The position numbers and the translations under genes were made by a program. From positions 104,155-168,154 of the forward strand of contig JARBJD010000156.1 of NCBI GenBank assembly GCA_033064195.1: a stretch of DNA of 64,000 bases, written 5' to 3'. Positions 46,754 through 57,214 of this stretch are shown piece after piece (the stretch's first letter is position 1; each line of letters starts with the position of its first letter). This stretch comes from Blattamonas nauphoetae (Eukaryota; Preaxostyla; Oxymonadida). Under the pieces are notes generated by a model that was not told the DNA's origin, did no database searches, and saw nothing but the letters and a program-made list of their open reading frames with translations.

Positions 46754-48058
46754 ATGAACAAAGCCGTGTATTTAGCTGTTCCTTTTGTTCTCGTTGGAGT
46801 GGGTACCGTTCTCAGCCTCCCAACGTATCAATCAGTCCAATGGATCTTCGGGAACAATTTTTCAACGAATCCAGGCTTCCTCAAAACTTCATTGTTCCTC
46901 TCTGTGCTTCCTATTCCTTTATATGTGATAGTTATGGCATTACAAATGTTTGGATTCTCACAAACACTGAGAACTCCCACACATTTCGTGTTTCTACTCG
47001 TCATTGGTGAGTTTCTCATCCTCTTCCCAACGATCACATTCAAAATCCTTATCCACTTCTTTCCATTCATCGAAAAGTTTATGCAGCCAATATCAATATG
47101 CTATTGTTCTGCAACAATTCTCCACTTGATCGTTGGTGTATATATCGGACAAGAACGAGTCGTTCGAAGGCTCACAATAAAGTACACAATTTTCTCTCAA
47201 TTGTCATTTTCTCTCTCTCAGATCATCAAAACTCAAAGATACGACCAGTATTGTGCAACTCAGTGATCTTCATGTTGGATCACTGCCTCCTTCCATTTTG
47301 GTTGATGTCGTCACTAAAGTCAACGAGCTCGAACCTGATTTCGTGTTTATAACTGGTGACCTGGTTGACTCTCATCAAATAGTTCGCGATTCAATGCCCT
47401 CTCCAGGATCAAAATGTCTGGATCCCACAAATCCATTCTATCCACTTGTTCAACTGAACGCAAAGTACGGGACATTCTTTGTCATGGTATCTCTTCGTTC
47501 ATTATATCTCTCCAGGGTAATCACGATGTAATGTCAGGGAGGGATAGTGTAGCAGAGATTCTCTCTGCCTGTCCCAACATCACCACACTTGTCAATGACT
47601 TTGTCGATGTTCAACTGAAATCGGGGGCCCAAGTGCGAGTCATTGGAATTGAAGATGGATCTACGAGCTATTTTCAGCAGATGGTCACCGAACTTGAGCC
47701 TCGACTCGCCGAGAAACGTCCAGCGGATTTCACGGTTCTCCTCCATCATCGCCCAGCTGTTCGTGTCTGGAGAAAAGCGATGGAGATGCTTGGTTGTGAT
47801 CTTTTCCTCGCTGGTCATACGCATGCGGGTCAGATAAAAGTATTTAGCGAGCTCGTGAAATTAGCCTTCGACGGTCCTGTCTGGGTGAAGCTTCTCCGGA
47901 AACGCAGAATCTCTCGATATTCTGAGGAACGACTGACCAACCTTGATGAGCCCTTTATGTACACGAATCCGGGCACAGGTATGTTTGGAACAGCGATTAG
48001 ATCAAGCAAAAAGAATGAAATAACATTGTTTAGAGTGAATCCGCTTCCGGAAACATGA
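46754..48058 (+). CDS. Membrane-anchored calcineurin-like metallophosphoesterase (TMPPE/YkuE type)
   Basis: Exons 46754-47181, 47222-47486 and 47516-48058 (introns of 40 and 29 nt) give 411 residues. The first ~140 residues hold about four membrane helices (VPFVLVGVGTVLSL, LFLSVLPIPLYVIVMALQMF, FVFLLVIGEFLILF, ISICYCSATILHLIVGVYI). The catalytic part contains every metal-site motif of the family: QLSDLHVG, ITGDLVDS, GNHDV, LLHHRP and AGHTHAGQ. The 29-nt intron falls exactly between the codons VM and GNHD, and its removal restores that motif. Members hydrolyse phosphomono- or diesters at a two-metal centre. The bacterial YkuE and animal TMPPE forms share this layout of membrane helices followed by phosphoesterase. 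Activity is expected; the substrate is unknown. A possible AATAAA lies 80 nt past the stop. Confidence 0.9.
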
Positions 48059-48356
48059 TCTATGTCGATGTTATTTCATACTTCTTCCACATTTCATAAT
48101 GCAAACAGCACCAGAAGCGTGTTACTCGTGAATCAATAAAAATTTGGGCGACTCTCAGTGATTTATGCCTTTCTCTCAGACAAGAAAGAAAAAAGAGAAG
48201 CTCCATCCTAAACAGTGTGAGAGTGCTGATGGATTTACCATTTATCTCCATTTGGCTTGTTGGAGAAAACGATGATCTCAAAATGTGATGGAAATTGTTC
48301 ATTCCTCAATGAAAAAGGAAATAAGGGATAGATAAAAGATATAATAACACTGGGAA

Positions 48357-48680
48357 TTAGCAGAAGCCTATCGAGCTGCAGATCTGGTACGGAGGCCTGC
48401 GCTGTGATACGAGGTTAAATTTCGGACCACAAATTTGGCTAGCGATGGTTCGACAGATACCAGTCTGAGCTCCAAGAGTTGGGCAGAAACGTTGGTTCAG
48501 AACAGTTTGGCATTGGCTTTGTGAACTACTTCCTGAGCTCACAGCGATTGACGCAGTTTTCATGCAAAGAGGACATTGCGGTTTGCTTTGGTTGTCTTCA
48601 AGTTCAAAAGTGGAATCGGAAGCATCAATTGAATGAAATTCAGCTTGAAAAACAGGAAGAAAAGCGAGGAGGAAGAGCAT
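48357..48680 (-). CDS. Small saposin-like secreted protein
   Basis: The 107-residue frame starts with a signal peptide (MLFLLAFLPVFQA) followed by an acidic spacer. The mature part carries the saposin-B cysteine pattern: CPLC at the start, cysteines at SQC, RFC, GICRTI and SQIC, and the ending YQICSSIGFC, which matches the usual IC..lg.C close. Eight cysteines are present instead of six, so one extra pair may form. Saposin-like proteins bind or disturb lipids. In phagotrophic protists this class includes lysosomal activators and amoebapore-like peptides that act on engulfed bacteria; which type this is cannot be told. The gene is intact, intronless, and divergent from the gene at 48913. Confidence 0.72.
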   Translation of the reverse strand: MLFLLAFLPVFQAEFHSIDASDSTFELEDNQSKPQCPLCMKTASIAVSSGSSSQSQCQTVLNQRFCPTLGAQTGICRTIASQICGPKFNLVSQRRPPYQICSSIGFC

Positions 48681-48912
48681 TATTCTGCGGGTGTATACTG
48701 ATCCACCCTAAATAAGAAGATTGATGAATAATTGCATCAGTGTTCAATTGTTCAACATCTTCAAAGAAGACGATGGCGAGGAGGGTCTTCTCTATCGGGT
48801 TGTCTGGTTGCAGAGTGGTCATTGAAAGAAGAAGATGACTTCTTGCTGAATGGACAGAGAATGGGCTTGATCTCGTGTCAAGTCACTGTCATCTACAAGA
48901 TTAGTCGATTCA

Positions 48913-51900
48913 ATGATCCCAGGTAATCCACCTCCCGATGCCCAGCCAAATCCTGCACCTAACACTTCATCTAGCTCTGAGTTAGAACTAATCAAGCGGC
49001 AACTGGAGGAGAAGCACAGACAAGAAATGCAAGAGGCGCTTGAACAACAAAAGCAAATATATGAAGAGAAACTCAAACAAGAACAACAAAAAAATGCAAA
49101 GATCCTACAAGAAAACGCGGAGTTACAAGAGAAAGCCGAGCAAGAACAACGCGAAAAAGCGAGGAATGAAGAGAAAACTCAACAGGATCTGCGGATCAAA
49201 GCTAATAAAAATATCGTGGATTCTCAATCTCAAACAATCAGTTCGATCGGACCAATAGTACTACTATATTCACCAAACTGGGAGACTCTACTCAGTAACC
49301 AAATCCAAGATTTTTTCTTGCTCAACGATGGACATATTCTGTTTTCCAAAAGTTGGCTCAAAAATCGTGATGAAATCCTATCGACTCCACTGCTCTTCCG
49401 TCCCATCTACAATGTCATCCTCTTCCCCCTTTTGGAACTCATCATCCAACACTTCGCTACCAACAAATGCCCCTCCCATCCCGGCGCATTATTCTTCATT
49501 ACGGGAGATCAAGGGATCGGAAAAACATCGCTGATGCTCATTCTTATGAGCACATTGTCTAATCTTTCACGCCGCTTCCTCTATCGAAAAGGCATCAAAA
49601 GCGGCAAGCCACAAGATTTTGTGCACTCGATCGACAATGGTGGAAATTTCACTTTTTCTGAATTTGATTTGGAATTAAACGAACAAACCATCTACATCCA
49701 TATCCACGATGATTGCCCTCCCGAAGATATCGAAGAAAACCATCTCTATATCATCTTCACCTCTCCAGATCAGAAGCGACTTCCCCCTCCAGATCCGCCA
49801 CAACCACCAGATCCAAAACCTTCTTCGAACCATCTCTGTCACATCTTCCGCCTCCCAACGTTTTCCCTGGCGGAGGATGCAGTCGTCATGGTGGCGTGCA
49901 CTCCCACTGTCCCGTTCTCTCTGCTCTCCCCCGAGGACATGGAGCTTCGGACTGAAGAACAGCAACTTCTCCTTTCTATCGAGGAAGAAAAAGAGACAAT
50001 TGCAAGAGAACTGCCATCCAAAGTTGAAGATGTCATCATTCAATCAGAACCAACACTCGCCAAGACCATGCTTCGGGCTTTTACTGATACCGACATTGAT
50101 GTGTCGACCAGATTGAATAACTTTGTGAAGGACTTTCGGAATCACCTCATGGCGAGGCCAGAAGTGAACAGAGAAGCATTCATCTCGTTCTTGAAAGCTC
50201 TGTTCCAAAAACGCACATCAACATCAGACCCTCAAAAGCAGGAAATTACTACGAAAACAATTCATGGTCTCTTCAATCCGGGCAGGGTGGTTGATACTGA
50301 CATCGACCACTTCTACATACCACTGTGTCAAACTCTCTTGAACTCGCGGAATCAATCCACTGAGCTACAACGCATATCCGTGGTCATCGACTGGTTTATC
50401 GACCAACTCGATGTACACCCCAAGAGAGACCAAAAACAAGTCTCATTTATCAAACAACTGCTCCGTGTGCTCATACTCACTGGACAGAAAACGAAACCAC
50501 TTTTCCGCCTTGCGATGTCGTTCACACCGCAGCCTCCTGATCTCCGACCTGCCATTGAGTCATTGTCTGGCCCGATCATGAACACGGCACTGACTGATCA
50601 AAGGATATCAAAAGACTCGCTCACTCCACAACTTACGAGTCTGAAGGAACACTTCACAGAACCAGACATCCATGAAGCCGCGAATCGCCTGAACATACGA
50701 GATGAAGTGGAGGAAATATCACGTTATGAAGGAATGGATGACAAAGCAAAGAGAACATGCCTGTTCAACACTTTGATTGACATCCTCGACACTCCTCCTC
50801 CTACCTACGATTCGCACAAAAACACTCTAAAGTTACTCTTCGTCCTCCCAAAGGAACAGATACATAAAACAGACACCAATCTCCGAAACGAACTTGCATG
50901 TCTTCTCACAGAATCGAACAAGGAATCGACACCTGGAGGCAAGTTGCAGTTTATTGTGGCAGAACTGTTAAAGTCTCTCCTCCTTTTCCACACAAACACG
51001 GTCCCTCCGAGCTCAACTCAACCCAATTTGCGTTTCGACAACAAAAAAATGATGCAGATTGCGTGTGATCTTCTGACAATGGTTGTGAATCCCAAACACG
51101 AGACAGTGAAGATGAGACTTCAGTCTGTGCAAAATGAAATCGATGTATTTCGAAATCGACTGTCGTTTATCCTTCTGATGGATACCTTCTACTATATTGC
51201 TCGTGACATGAATATTCTAGTGAGTCCTCACTCGATCCTGAAGGGTCTGTCAGAGCGACCAGAACAGCCTCCTTCGGACTTGAACCTCGAGCGAATGCAA
51301 GTGTTCTACCGAAATGTGAGAGACGCTGGGTTGAGTGGTTGGGTCGCAAATGCGACGAAGACACTCCTTAAACTAGTGAAAGACAACGAAGACTCAACGA
51401 CGAGCAAACCCACCCTTGAAGAAAGTGTAGTGGACACAGTGAAGTTGCACATTCTGAACAATTTGAAAAAAGTAGTCGACGCGTTCTTCACTGATCGAAA
51501 GAACGGAAAGAATCCAACTGACAACCCAAAATGGCTGACCATTATTCGATCGATGATGAACACGCTTCTGTTCCTGATCGACGCAGGGGTCTCTCGAAGC
51601 GAATTCAAGACTCACTTCAAAGAACTTGAGGAACTGTTGGAAATTGTCTACGATGCACACAAGAATCATCTGCGGAGTGTCGCTGAATACAAAATCCCTC
51701 AAGCTGTTCTTGATGATGATGAGGATGCTGCAGATTATGTGAATGACTTGACCGTCTTCTCAACCCATTTCGGAACAACGAATGGTCAAACAGCCAACAA
51801 AGGAGGCAGTGAAGAGACATCGACATCGCCAACCTTTGATGTGGAATCTCTGAAAACTCTTCGACTCCCTCGGACATTCCAGCTCAACAAACAATCACCA

Positions 51901-54900
51901 CATCACCTGGAACAAATGTCGATTGCTCTCTTCGCTCGAAATCTCCTCTGGTTCCTCAAAATGGATGACGACCTTCCTTTCTTCAATAAATGCTATGTCA
52001 GACAGTTCTTCACTGAATTCCTACAGAAACTGAATCCTGGAGATGTTGTTCATCGCTCGTTTGTAGACTTCATGAACATGACTGGTCTCCTCTCACAGCG
52101 AAACTTCGGACTGAAGCGAGAAGAATTTGATGACAGACTGAAAAACGAAAAAGCCGCCTTGGAAAGTAGGACTTACACCTTGGAGATGATGCGTCACTCG
52201 CCGATTTTACTCACAAAGATGCCGAGACATGTCGATACTCTGACAGGGGGGGAGTCTTCAGGGACTAGCGAAGACACTGAAGAAGATGAACATCAACCAT
52301 TCAAATCACTCAGGACCACACAGGTTGGAGCTTATCTTCTGCTGTGGGCATCGACGGAACTGCTGTCCAATTCGCTGTGTCGTCTAACGTCACCAGAATC
52401 TGAAAGAAAGAAGACTGCCAGTCTATTGAACGTGGCTCGTGCATCGATCTTCGGGCCGTCACCTCGTTGGCTGACATCGACTGACGCTCGGACAAACAGA
52501 GGGTTATCATTTTTGTGGGATGGAGTTCTGAAAAGTGAGGAGGCCGAAGCTTTGACGAGAGTTGCCGACTCGAACCACAGCCGAATCATGGGCTTTCATA
52601 CCAAAGAAATCTTCTTCGAAAACATTCTGGATGCCGCTTGGGACGATATAACCGCGCTGGTTCCAGTTCTCCCAGATTACAGGGAAGGAAAAGAGTATCC
52701 CACAAATATCAATGCTGTTTATTCTTTGATGGTGAAGAAGACGGCAGATGCCATTCAAAATATGATAAACCAAATCTCTTTCATCGCTGTGTCCCCCTTC
52801 GTGGAGCTATTTTTGCAATCGGAAGTAGTCTCCGCAATCGCAAAGCTGATGACTCAAGAGGACTACGTACGATTCCGCAAGGCCCAAGAAGCCAAAAACA
52901 TCAAAAACTTACCACCATTTGTGGAAGAACCACTTGTTTGCATCTCGTTCCTTCTGAATTGTCCAACACCGATCAACTTCAGCACAGCAACCACGTCTTT
53001 TCATCAACAACTCGTTCACATCAACCCACAGAAACATTTCTCGAGCTGCTCACCTGTCTTGATGACAACTTCGGAAAAAGTCGCTTCAATGTCAATGCTC
53101 ACTTTCCCCAAGCTCTCGAACAGAAGTGTACATGGTACGGAGTTTCCAAAGTCACTCATCGAAACAGAACGAGGAAATACAGATTTCTATGCTGAAGATC
53201 TTCAGGAAACAAAGGTAAACTTGGCTGGAATTGATTCACTGATTGTGTCAAGAGGCCTTAATGCAACAAGTGAAACGATCTTCATGCCGATTCAAGCGAC
53301 GTGTTCGACAACTCACTCTCTGGTGCCAAAAGGGATCATGTTAATCCAACAATTGCTGTTCCAAGCGATGTGTCATTTGGAGCCGTCGGAAGGGATTGTA
53401 GCAATGTACAATTATGCCACAACTCAAAAGACATTTAATTTTCCTTCGCGGACGGGGATTCTGGGCTTCCACATGGTGTCGTCTTTCCTTCAGTTCGAAA
53501 AGAACACTCTGAAACACATGCCGAGCATCCTCCGCCATCGCGATCATCCAATCGTGACATCGTCAACTGCATCTCTCTCCACGATGACAACACATGACAT
53601 CATCGAGAACCTCCTAGCGAATCTCGGACAGTATCGGACTTTCTCGACTGAATTCAATCCATGGAAGACAAAACTACCTGCAGTGAACAACCCAACTGAT
53701 CCCTACCTCATTCTGCCCTCTCGATGGAAGCCACTCCATGACATCATTGTGAAACCATCAACCGATGGATCCGCACGTGAAACGAAACCCTCTCAAATCA
53801 CAGAAGATGAGGAGACAACGAAGGATTGGTTCGATCGAATGGTTCGCAGAACGATGCAGGAACTTAATCGAATCGGAATCAGTCCTGACGATTTGGGTGG
53901 GCCAGAACACGAGAGAATTGAGGCCTTCTCAAGCTTCATCCTCTGCACAGCCATCTCGTGCCGAAGGAACGAACTCCTGCGTTCCACTCCAACTGCACCT
54001 CCAAGTTCAGATGTCGGTGAATTCATCGGGCTTGTTCAATCAATAATTGGGCCAGCCGAATCTGAGATCGTCAAAGGTATTCTCAAATCACTCAATACAA
54101 GAATATCAATTATGACGAATTCAAAGCGTAATGAGTGTCTCACACACTTGGACAACCTGTGCAAACAACCTTGCATCGCAACAAGACTGCACATTGTTCA
54201 ACGCATTATGTCAAACCATGCGATGACTCGAATCAGGTCACCTGCCCAGGAATGTCTCTCCGTGCTTCAGAGTGAGAAAGATGGAGGAGAGTTCCGAGTT
54301 CCAACAAGAAACAACCTGTCAGCAATTCTTCACTGCGGAACAGTTCTCCTCGACAACATCTCTCCCGTCTCAGAAGTCATTGCCACTCCAACGATGGAAT
54401 ATGATCTGCCACCACTGACTTCTCCCGTCACTCTCACTCAAGCAGTGAACCAACTCTCCAATCCTCCACCACTCGATTCTCGTTCCACCTCCGAATCACC
54501 ATCTCGTTCCAGAACATTTCGAATCCCTCTTCATTCGTTCGTTCTGGCAAAATATGGCTTCTCTGATTCGATTCCTGCTCTGTGCAAGCTCACACAAGAT
54601 AAAGTGCAGAAAGAAGTGATGAATGTAACACCGGCCCCACTCAGCCGATGGTGTCCGCGTCGAGTTCTGATTGATCCATCTCTCTTACCACAACTGATTC
54701 CGCCAGAGGATCCGATGTCATTGTTCACTTCGTTCATCCATCGCCTGTTCGATAATCCTTTCATTCCTGTGACGACATCTCCCTCGACAGAAATTGATGA
54801 CCTTTCTCTTGACGATGAACTCCTTCTCTCCCCAATTCGGAAGATTGAAGGCATCCTCCGTTTGGTCAATCTCGAGAAACACGACAAATTTCACGATCTT

Positions 54901-56403
54901 GTCGCACAACTATCAATCATCCAAACTTCACAACAAGCTTCCACCATTTTCTCTCTCCTCCCGACAATCAGGTCGTCTCTCAAGGAGTCTGAACTGTACA
55001 CACAATCCAAAAGTCTACTGGCAGCCATCGAGTCGATTGAAACAATCCGACACCAGCCAACGCTCGTATTTGTCAAATCTGGGAATGATTTCTTCACTTC
55101 AACGAACACACCACGCTTGGATGGTGTGGACACGACGACAGAATCTCACCTCTTCCCGATTCCGTTCTGCACAGGATACAAAGAAGCTGATCTTCGAGAA
55201 GAAATGAAACACATCTACACACCATTGACACGCCTTCTGGCAGATCACTTCCCTACAGGGCGTCCAAAACTCGTCCATCTCGAGGAGATAGGAAACAAGG
55301 GACAAAGGAAGACTTCATCATCGAAGAGTGAAACAGAAGACCAAGCTCAAGCAATTGTGGACTTGGCGCTTTCGAGAATGAGAAAAACGCCGATGACGCC
55401 TCTCTTCATGTTTGTAGTTGATGAGGCACTCCCTGACCGCGAGAGTTTGCCCATGTCACTTCTTCCGTCGGACGGGAGTGTTGGTTGCGGGATGATGCGA
55501 CAGAGAAACCTTGCAGATGTTCTGTGGATCCTGTTTCTGACTCGAATCTCGCGCGAAGTGATGACTCTCCCACTCAACACTTCCATGGGACCCACTGACT
55601 TCACAAAGTTTGTCATCCCATTCCTCGCCAACGCACTCGTCGAAGCCAAAATCTCTACACCCATAGCTCCCACACTCATTCCATCGATCCTCCAGACTCT
55701 CGTAGCTCATGCAACCATTCATCGTCACGATGATGCCAACAGGATCTCCACTGTCGGCCTTGAGCTTCTCATCTCTGCATACCCATTCGTCAAAAACGGA
55801 ACACAAATTCTTTATCTTTCACGTCTTTTGATGATTTGCCCGTCTCACCAAAACGGCATGTCGCGATTGGATACTCTCGTCAATCACCCATCGCCAGAAA
55901 TCGGACCGGTCTCTCTGATTCGATGGTTCCAGCTTCTGAATTTCATCACCAAACAAAGCACACTCGAAAAGGAGATCAGACGTAATGGTTTTACGCCAGC
56001 CAAGATTCGTGCAAACTTGCTACGTGCATTCTATCTCATCATCGAGCGTGAGGTCGGAGATGACCTCATTCTCAAGTTGTCCAACGCGATCAAGCCACTC
56101 TTGACGTCTTCACAAGTACCGTTATTCTTCAGGATAGAACACCAACAAGCACTTCACAAACTCAGAGTTGTCGGTGTCAAGCGCCAAGGGAAACAAAACG
56201 TGGGCACCCCTCGCGCGAACGTCCTCAAACGCACCGTCGAAGGGATTGATGTGATTCTTAATTGTATCATATCAATCCCGCCGAACACTGAAGACTTTTT
56301 GTCCACCCCACCCAACACTCAAAACCCGTTATCCCACAAACGAAGTAAAAGCCAACCGCTCCCCACCCGTCCCCAACAACTCGAAGGACAGACAGACGAG
56401 TGA
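48913..56403 (+). CDS. 2496-residue protein with Crinkler/RHS-like P-loop NTPase
   Basis: The frame is a single exon starting MIPGNPPPDAQ. Residues ~25-110 are a Gln/Glu/Lys-rich coiled coil. The NTPase block follows: LFRPIYNVILFPLLELI, then Walker A GDQGIGKT (residues 198-205) after LFFIT, and TIYIHIHDD as a possible Walker B. This order (an aromatic R-x-x-Y-like helix, then ITGxxGIGKS) is that of the NTPase in Crinkler and trypanosome RHS proteins, often linked to nuclear-targeted effectors. It is followed by some 2200 residues of helical, unrecognised sequence. The rest is balanced in composition, with no sign of decay, and ends in a basic, Pro/Ser-rich tail. Composition is AT-richer than the other two giants. 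A large STAND- or dynein-like ATPase is the alternative. Confidence in the frame is high, in the family modest. Confidence 0.7.
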   Translation: MIPGNPPPDAQPNPAPNTSSSSELELIKRQLEEKHRQEMQEALEQQKQIYEEKLKQEQQKNAKILQENAELQEKAEQEQREKARNEEKTQQDLRIKANKNIVDSQSQTISSIGPIVLLYSPNWETLLSNQIQDFFLLNDGHILFSKSWLKNRDEILSTPLLFRPIYNVILFPLLELIIQHFATNKCPSHPGALFFITGDQGIGKTSLMLILMSTLSNLSRRFLYRKGIKSGKPQDFVHSIDNGGNFTFSEFDLELNEQTIYIHIHDDCPPEDIEENHLYIIFTSPDQKRLPPPDPPQPPDPKPSSNHLCHIFRLPTFSLAEDAVVMVACTPTVPFSLLSPEDMELRTEEQQLLLSIEEEKETIARELPSKVEDVIIQSEPTLAKTMLRAFTDTDIDVSTRLNNFVKDFRNHLMARPEVNREAFISFLKALFQKRTSTSDPQKQEITTKTIHGLFNPGRVVDTDIDHFYIPLCQTLLNSRNQSTELQRISVVIDWFIDQLDVHPKRDQKQVSFIKQLLRVLILTGQKTKPLFRLAMSFTPQPPDLRPAIESLSGPIMNTALTDQRISKDSLTPQLTSLKEHFTEPDIHEAANRLNIRDEVEEISRYEGMDDKAKRTCLFNTLIDILDTPPPTYDSHKNTLKLLFVLPKEQIHKTDTNLRNELACLLTESNKESTPGGKLQFIVAELLKSLLLFHTNTVPPSSTQPNLRFDNKKMMQIACDLLTMVVNPKHETVKMRLQSVQNEIDVFRNRLSFILLMDTFYYIARDMNILVSPHSILKGLSERPEQPPSDLNLERMQVFYRNVRDAGLSGWVANATKTLLKLVKDNEDSTTSKPTLEESVVDTVKLHILNNLKKVVDAFFTDRKNGKNPTDNPKWLTIIRSMMNTLLFLIDAGVSRSEFKTHFKELEELLEIVYDAHKNHLRSVAEYKIPQAVLDDDEDAADYVNDLTVFSTHFGTTNGQTANKGGSEETSTSPTFDVESLKTLRLPRTFQLNKQSPHHLEQMSIALFARNLLWFLKMDDDLPFFNKCYVRQFFTEFLQKLNPGDVVHRSFVDFMNMTGLLSQRNFGLKREEFDDRLKNEKAALESRTYTLEMMRHSPILLTKMPRHVDTLTGGESSGTSEDTEEDEHQPFKSLRTTQVGAYLLLWASTELLSNSLCRLTSPESERKKTASLLNVARASIFGPSPRWLTSTDARTNRGLSFLWDGVLKSEEAEALTRVADSNHSRIMGFHTKEIFFENILDAAWDDITALVPVLPDYREGKEYPTNINAVYSLMVKKTADAIQNMINQISFIAVSPFVELFLQSEVVSAIAKLMTQEDYVRFRKAQEAKNIKNLPPFVEEPLVCISFLLNCPTPINFSTATTSFHQQLVHINPQKHFSSCSPVLMTTSEKVASMSMLTFPKLSNRSVHGTEFPKSLIETERGNTDFYAEDLQETKVNLAGIDSLIVSRGLNATSETIFMPIQATCSTTHSLVPKGIMLIQQLLFQAMCHLEPSEGIVAMYNYATTQKTFNFPSRTGILGFHMVSSFLQFEKNTLKHMPSILRHRDHPIVTSSTASLSTMTTHDIIENLLANLGQYRTFSTEFNPWKTKLPAVNNPTDPYLILPSRWKPLHDIIVKPSTDGSARETKPSQITEDEETTKDWFDRMVRRTMQELNRIGISPDDLGGPEHERIEAFSSFILCTAISCRRNELLRSTPTAPPSSDVGEFIGLVQSIIGPAESEIVKGILKSLNTRISIMTNSKRNECLTHLDNLCKQPCIATRLHIVQRIMSNHAMTRIRSPAQECLSVLQSEKDGGEFRVPTRNNLSAILHCGTVLLDNISPVSEVIATPTMEYDLPPLTSPVTLTQAVNQLSNPPPLDSRSTSESPSRSRTFRIPLHSFVLAKYGFSDSIPALCKLTQDKVQKEVMNVTPAPLSRWCPRRVLIDPSLLPQLIPPEDPMSLFTSFIHRLFDNPFIPVTTSPSTEIDDLSLDDELLLSPIRKIEGILRLVNLEKHDKFHDLVAQLSIIQTSQQASTIFSLLPTIRSSLKESELYTQSKSLLAAIESIETIRHQPTLVFVKSGNDFFTSTNTPRLDGVDTTTESHLFPIPFCTGYKEADLREEMKHIYTPLTRLLADHFPTGRPKLVHLEEIGNKGQRKTSSSKSETEDQAQAIVDLALSRMRKTPMTPLFMFVVDEALPDRESLPMSLLPSDGSVGCGMMRQRNLADVLWILFLTRISREVMTLPLNTSMGPTDFTKFVIPFLANALVEAKISTPIAPTLIPSILQTLVAHATIHRHDDANRISTVGLELLISAYPFVKNGTQILYLSRLLMICPSHQNGMSRLDTLVNHPSPEIGPVSLIRWFQLLNFITKQSTLEKEIRRNGFTPAKIRANLLRAFYLIIEREVGDDLILKLSNAIKPLLTSSQVPLFFRIEHQQALHKLRVVGVKRQGKQNVGTPRANVLKRTVEGIDVILNCIISIPPNTEDFLSTPPNTQNPLSHKRSKSQPLPTRPQQLEGQTDE

Positions 56404-57214
56404 AACAACGAAAGGAATATTCTCATTATTTCAGAAACTCCAAACAGAGTGCCAAAAGGAAGATCACGTCACGTGAAAAAAGGAGAAGAGAAGAGTGGAA
56501 GATAATTCATTATTTCGACGAACAGTGAAGGTTAAACGCAAAACTGACCAATTGAATCGTTGTGAAGCGTTTTTTACCCAAGAGCACCTCGTTTCTTCTG
56601 GGGGACAAAAGGAGAGAGGTGAGTGTTTTTTATGACGTGTCCCCCAACTTATTTTAAGGGTTGATCTTGGTTACTTCAAACATTACTCCTTTGACTAAAC
56701 CACTCTTCAAAGATGTCCCAATAATTTTGAAAAGAGCCAAAACACTATGGATGGTTTCACTTTTTTTATTTTTCTCCAAATTCTTAAAATCACTCAAATA
56801 TGATGGAAAAGGGGTTTGTTTCGAAATTGAGCTTCGATCGTGACGAGAAACGACACTTTTTTGAAACGCCAATTGAACACATTTATTGTTTCAAAAACAG
56901 ATGAGAGAAGATCATGAGGTGAGACAATGTGAAAAAAGAAGGTTCTACAATGGAGAGTACGGATAAGATGTATTGTGAAGAAATAGAGGCAAAATACTCA
57001 ATAGTCTCGAAAATGCTCTATTGCACTTGAATTATCAGTTGAAATTAGATTTCTGCATGAACCCAGGAGTACAAGTATTTTTTCTTGAATTGGACACATG
57101 TTTGCACCCATCTGGCAAGATCATCATCGATCGTGTCCTGAACACTCCTTTCCTTTGTCTATCTGAAATTATGAGAGATAATTGAGAACAAACAGGTTTT
57201 ATATGTCTGTTTGA
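56404..57214. other. Noncoding subtelomeric stretch, left of the MITE
   Basis: AT-rich sequence without a convincing gene. Short frames at 56654-56872 occur on both strands and have no support. Confidence 0.4.
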
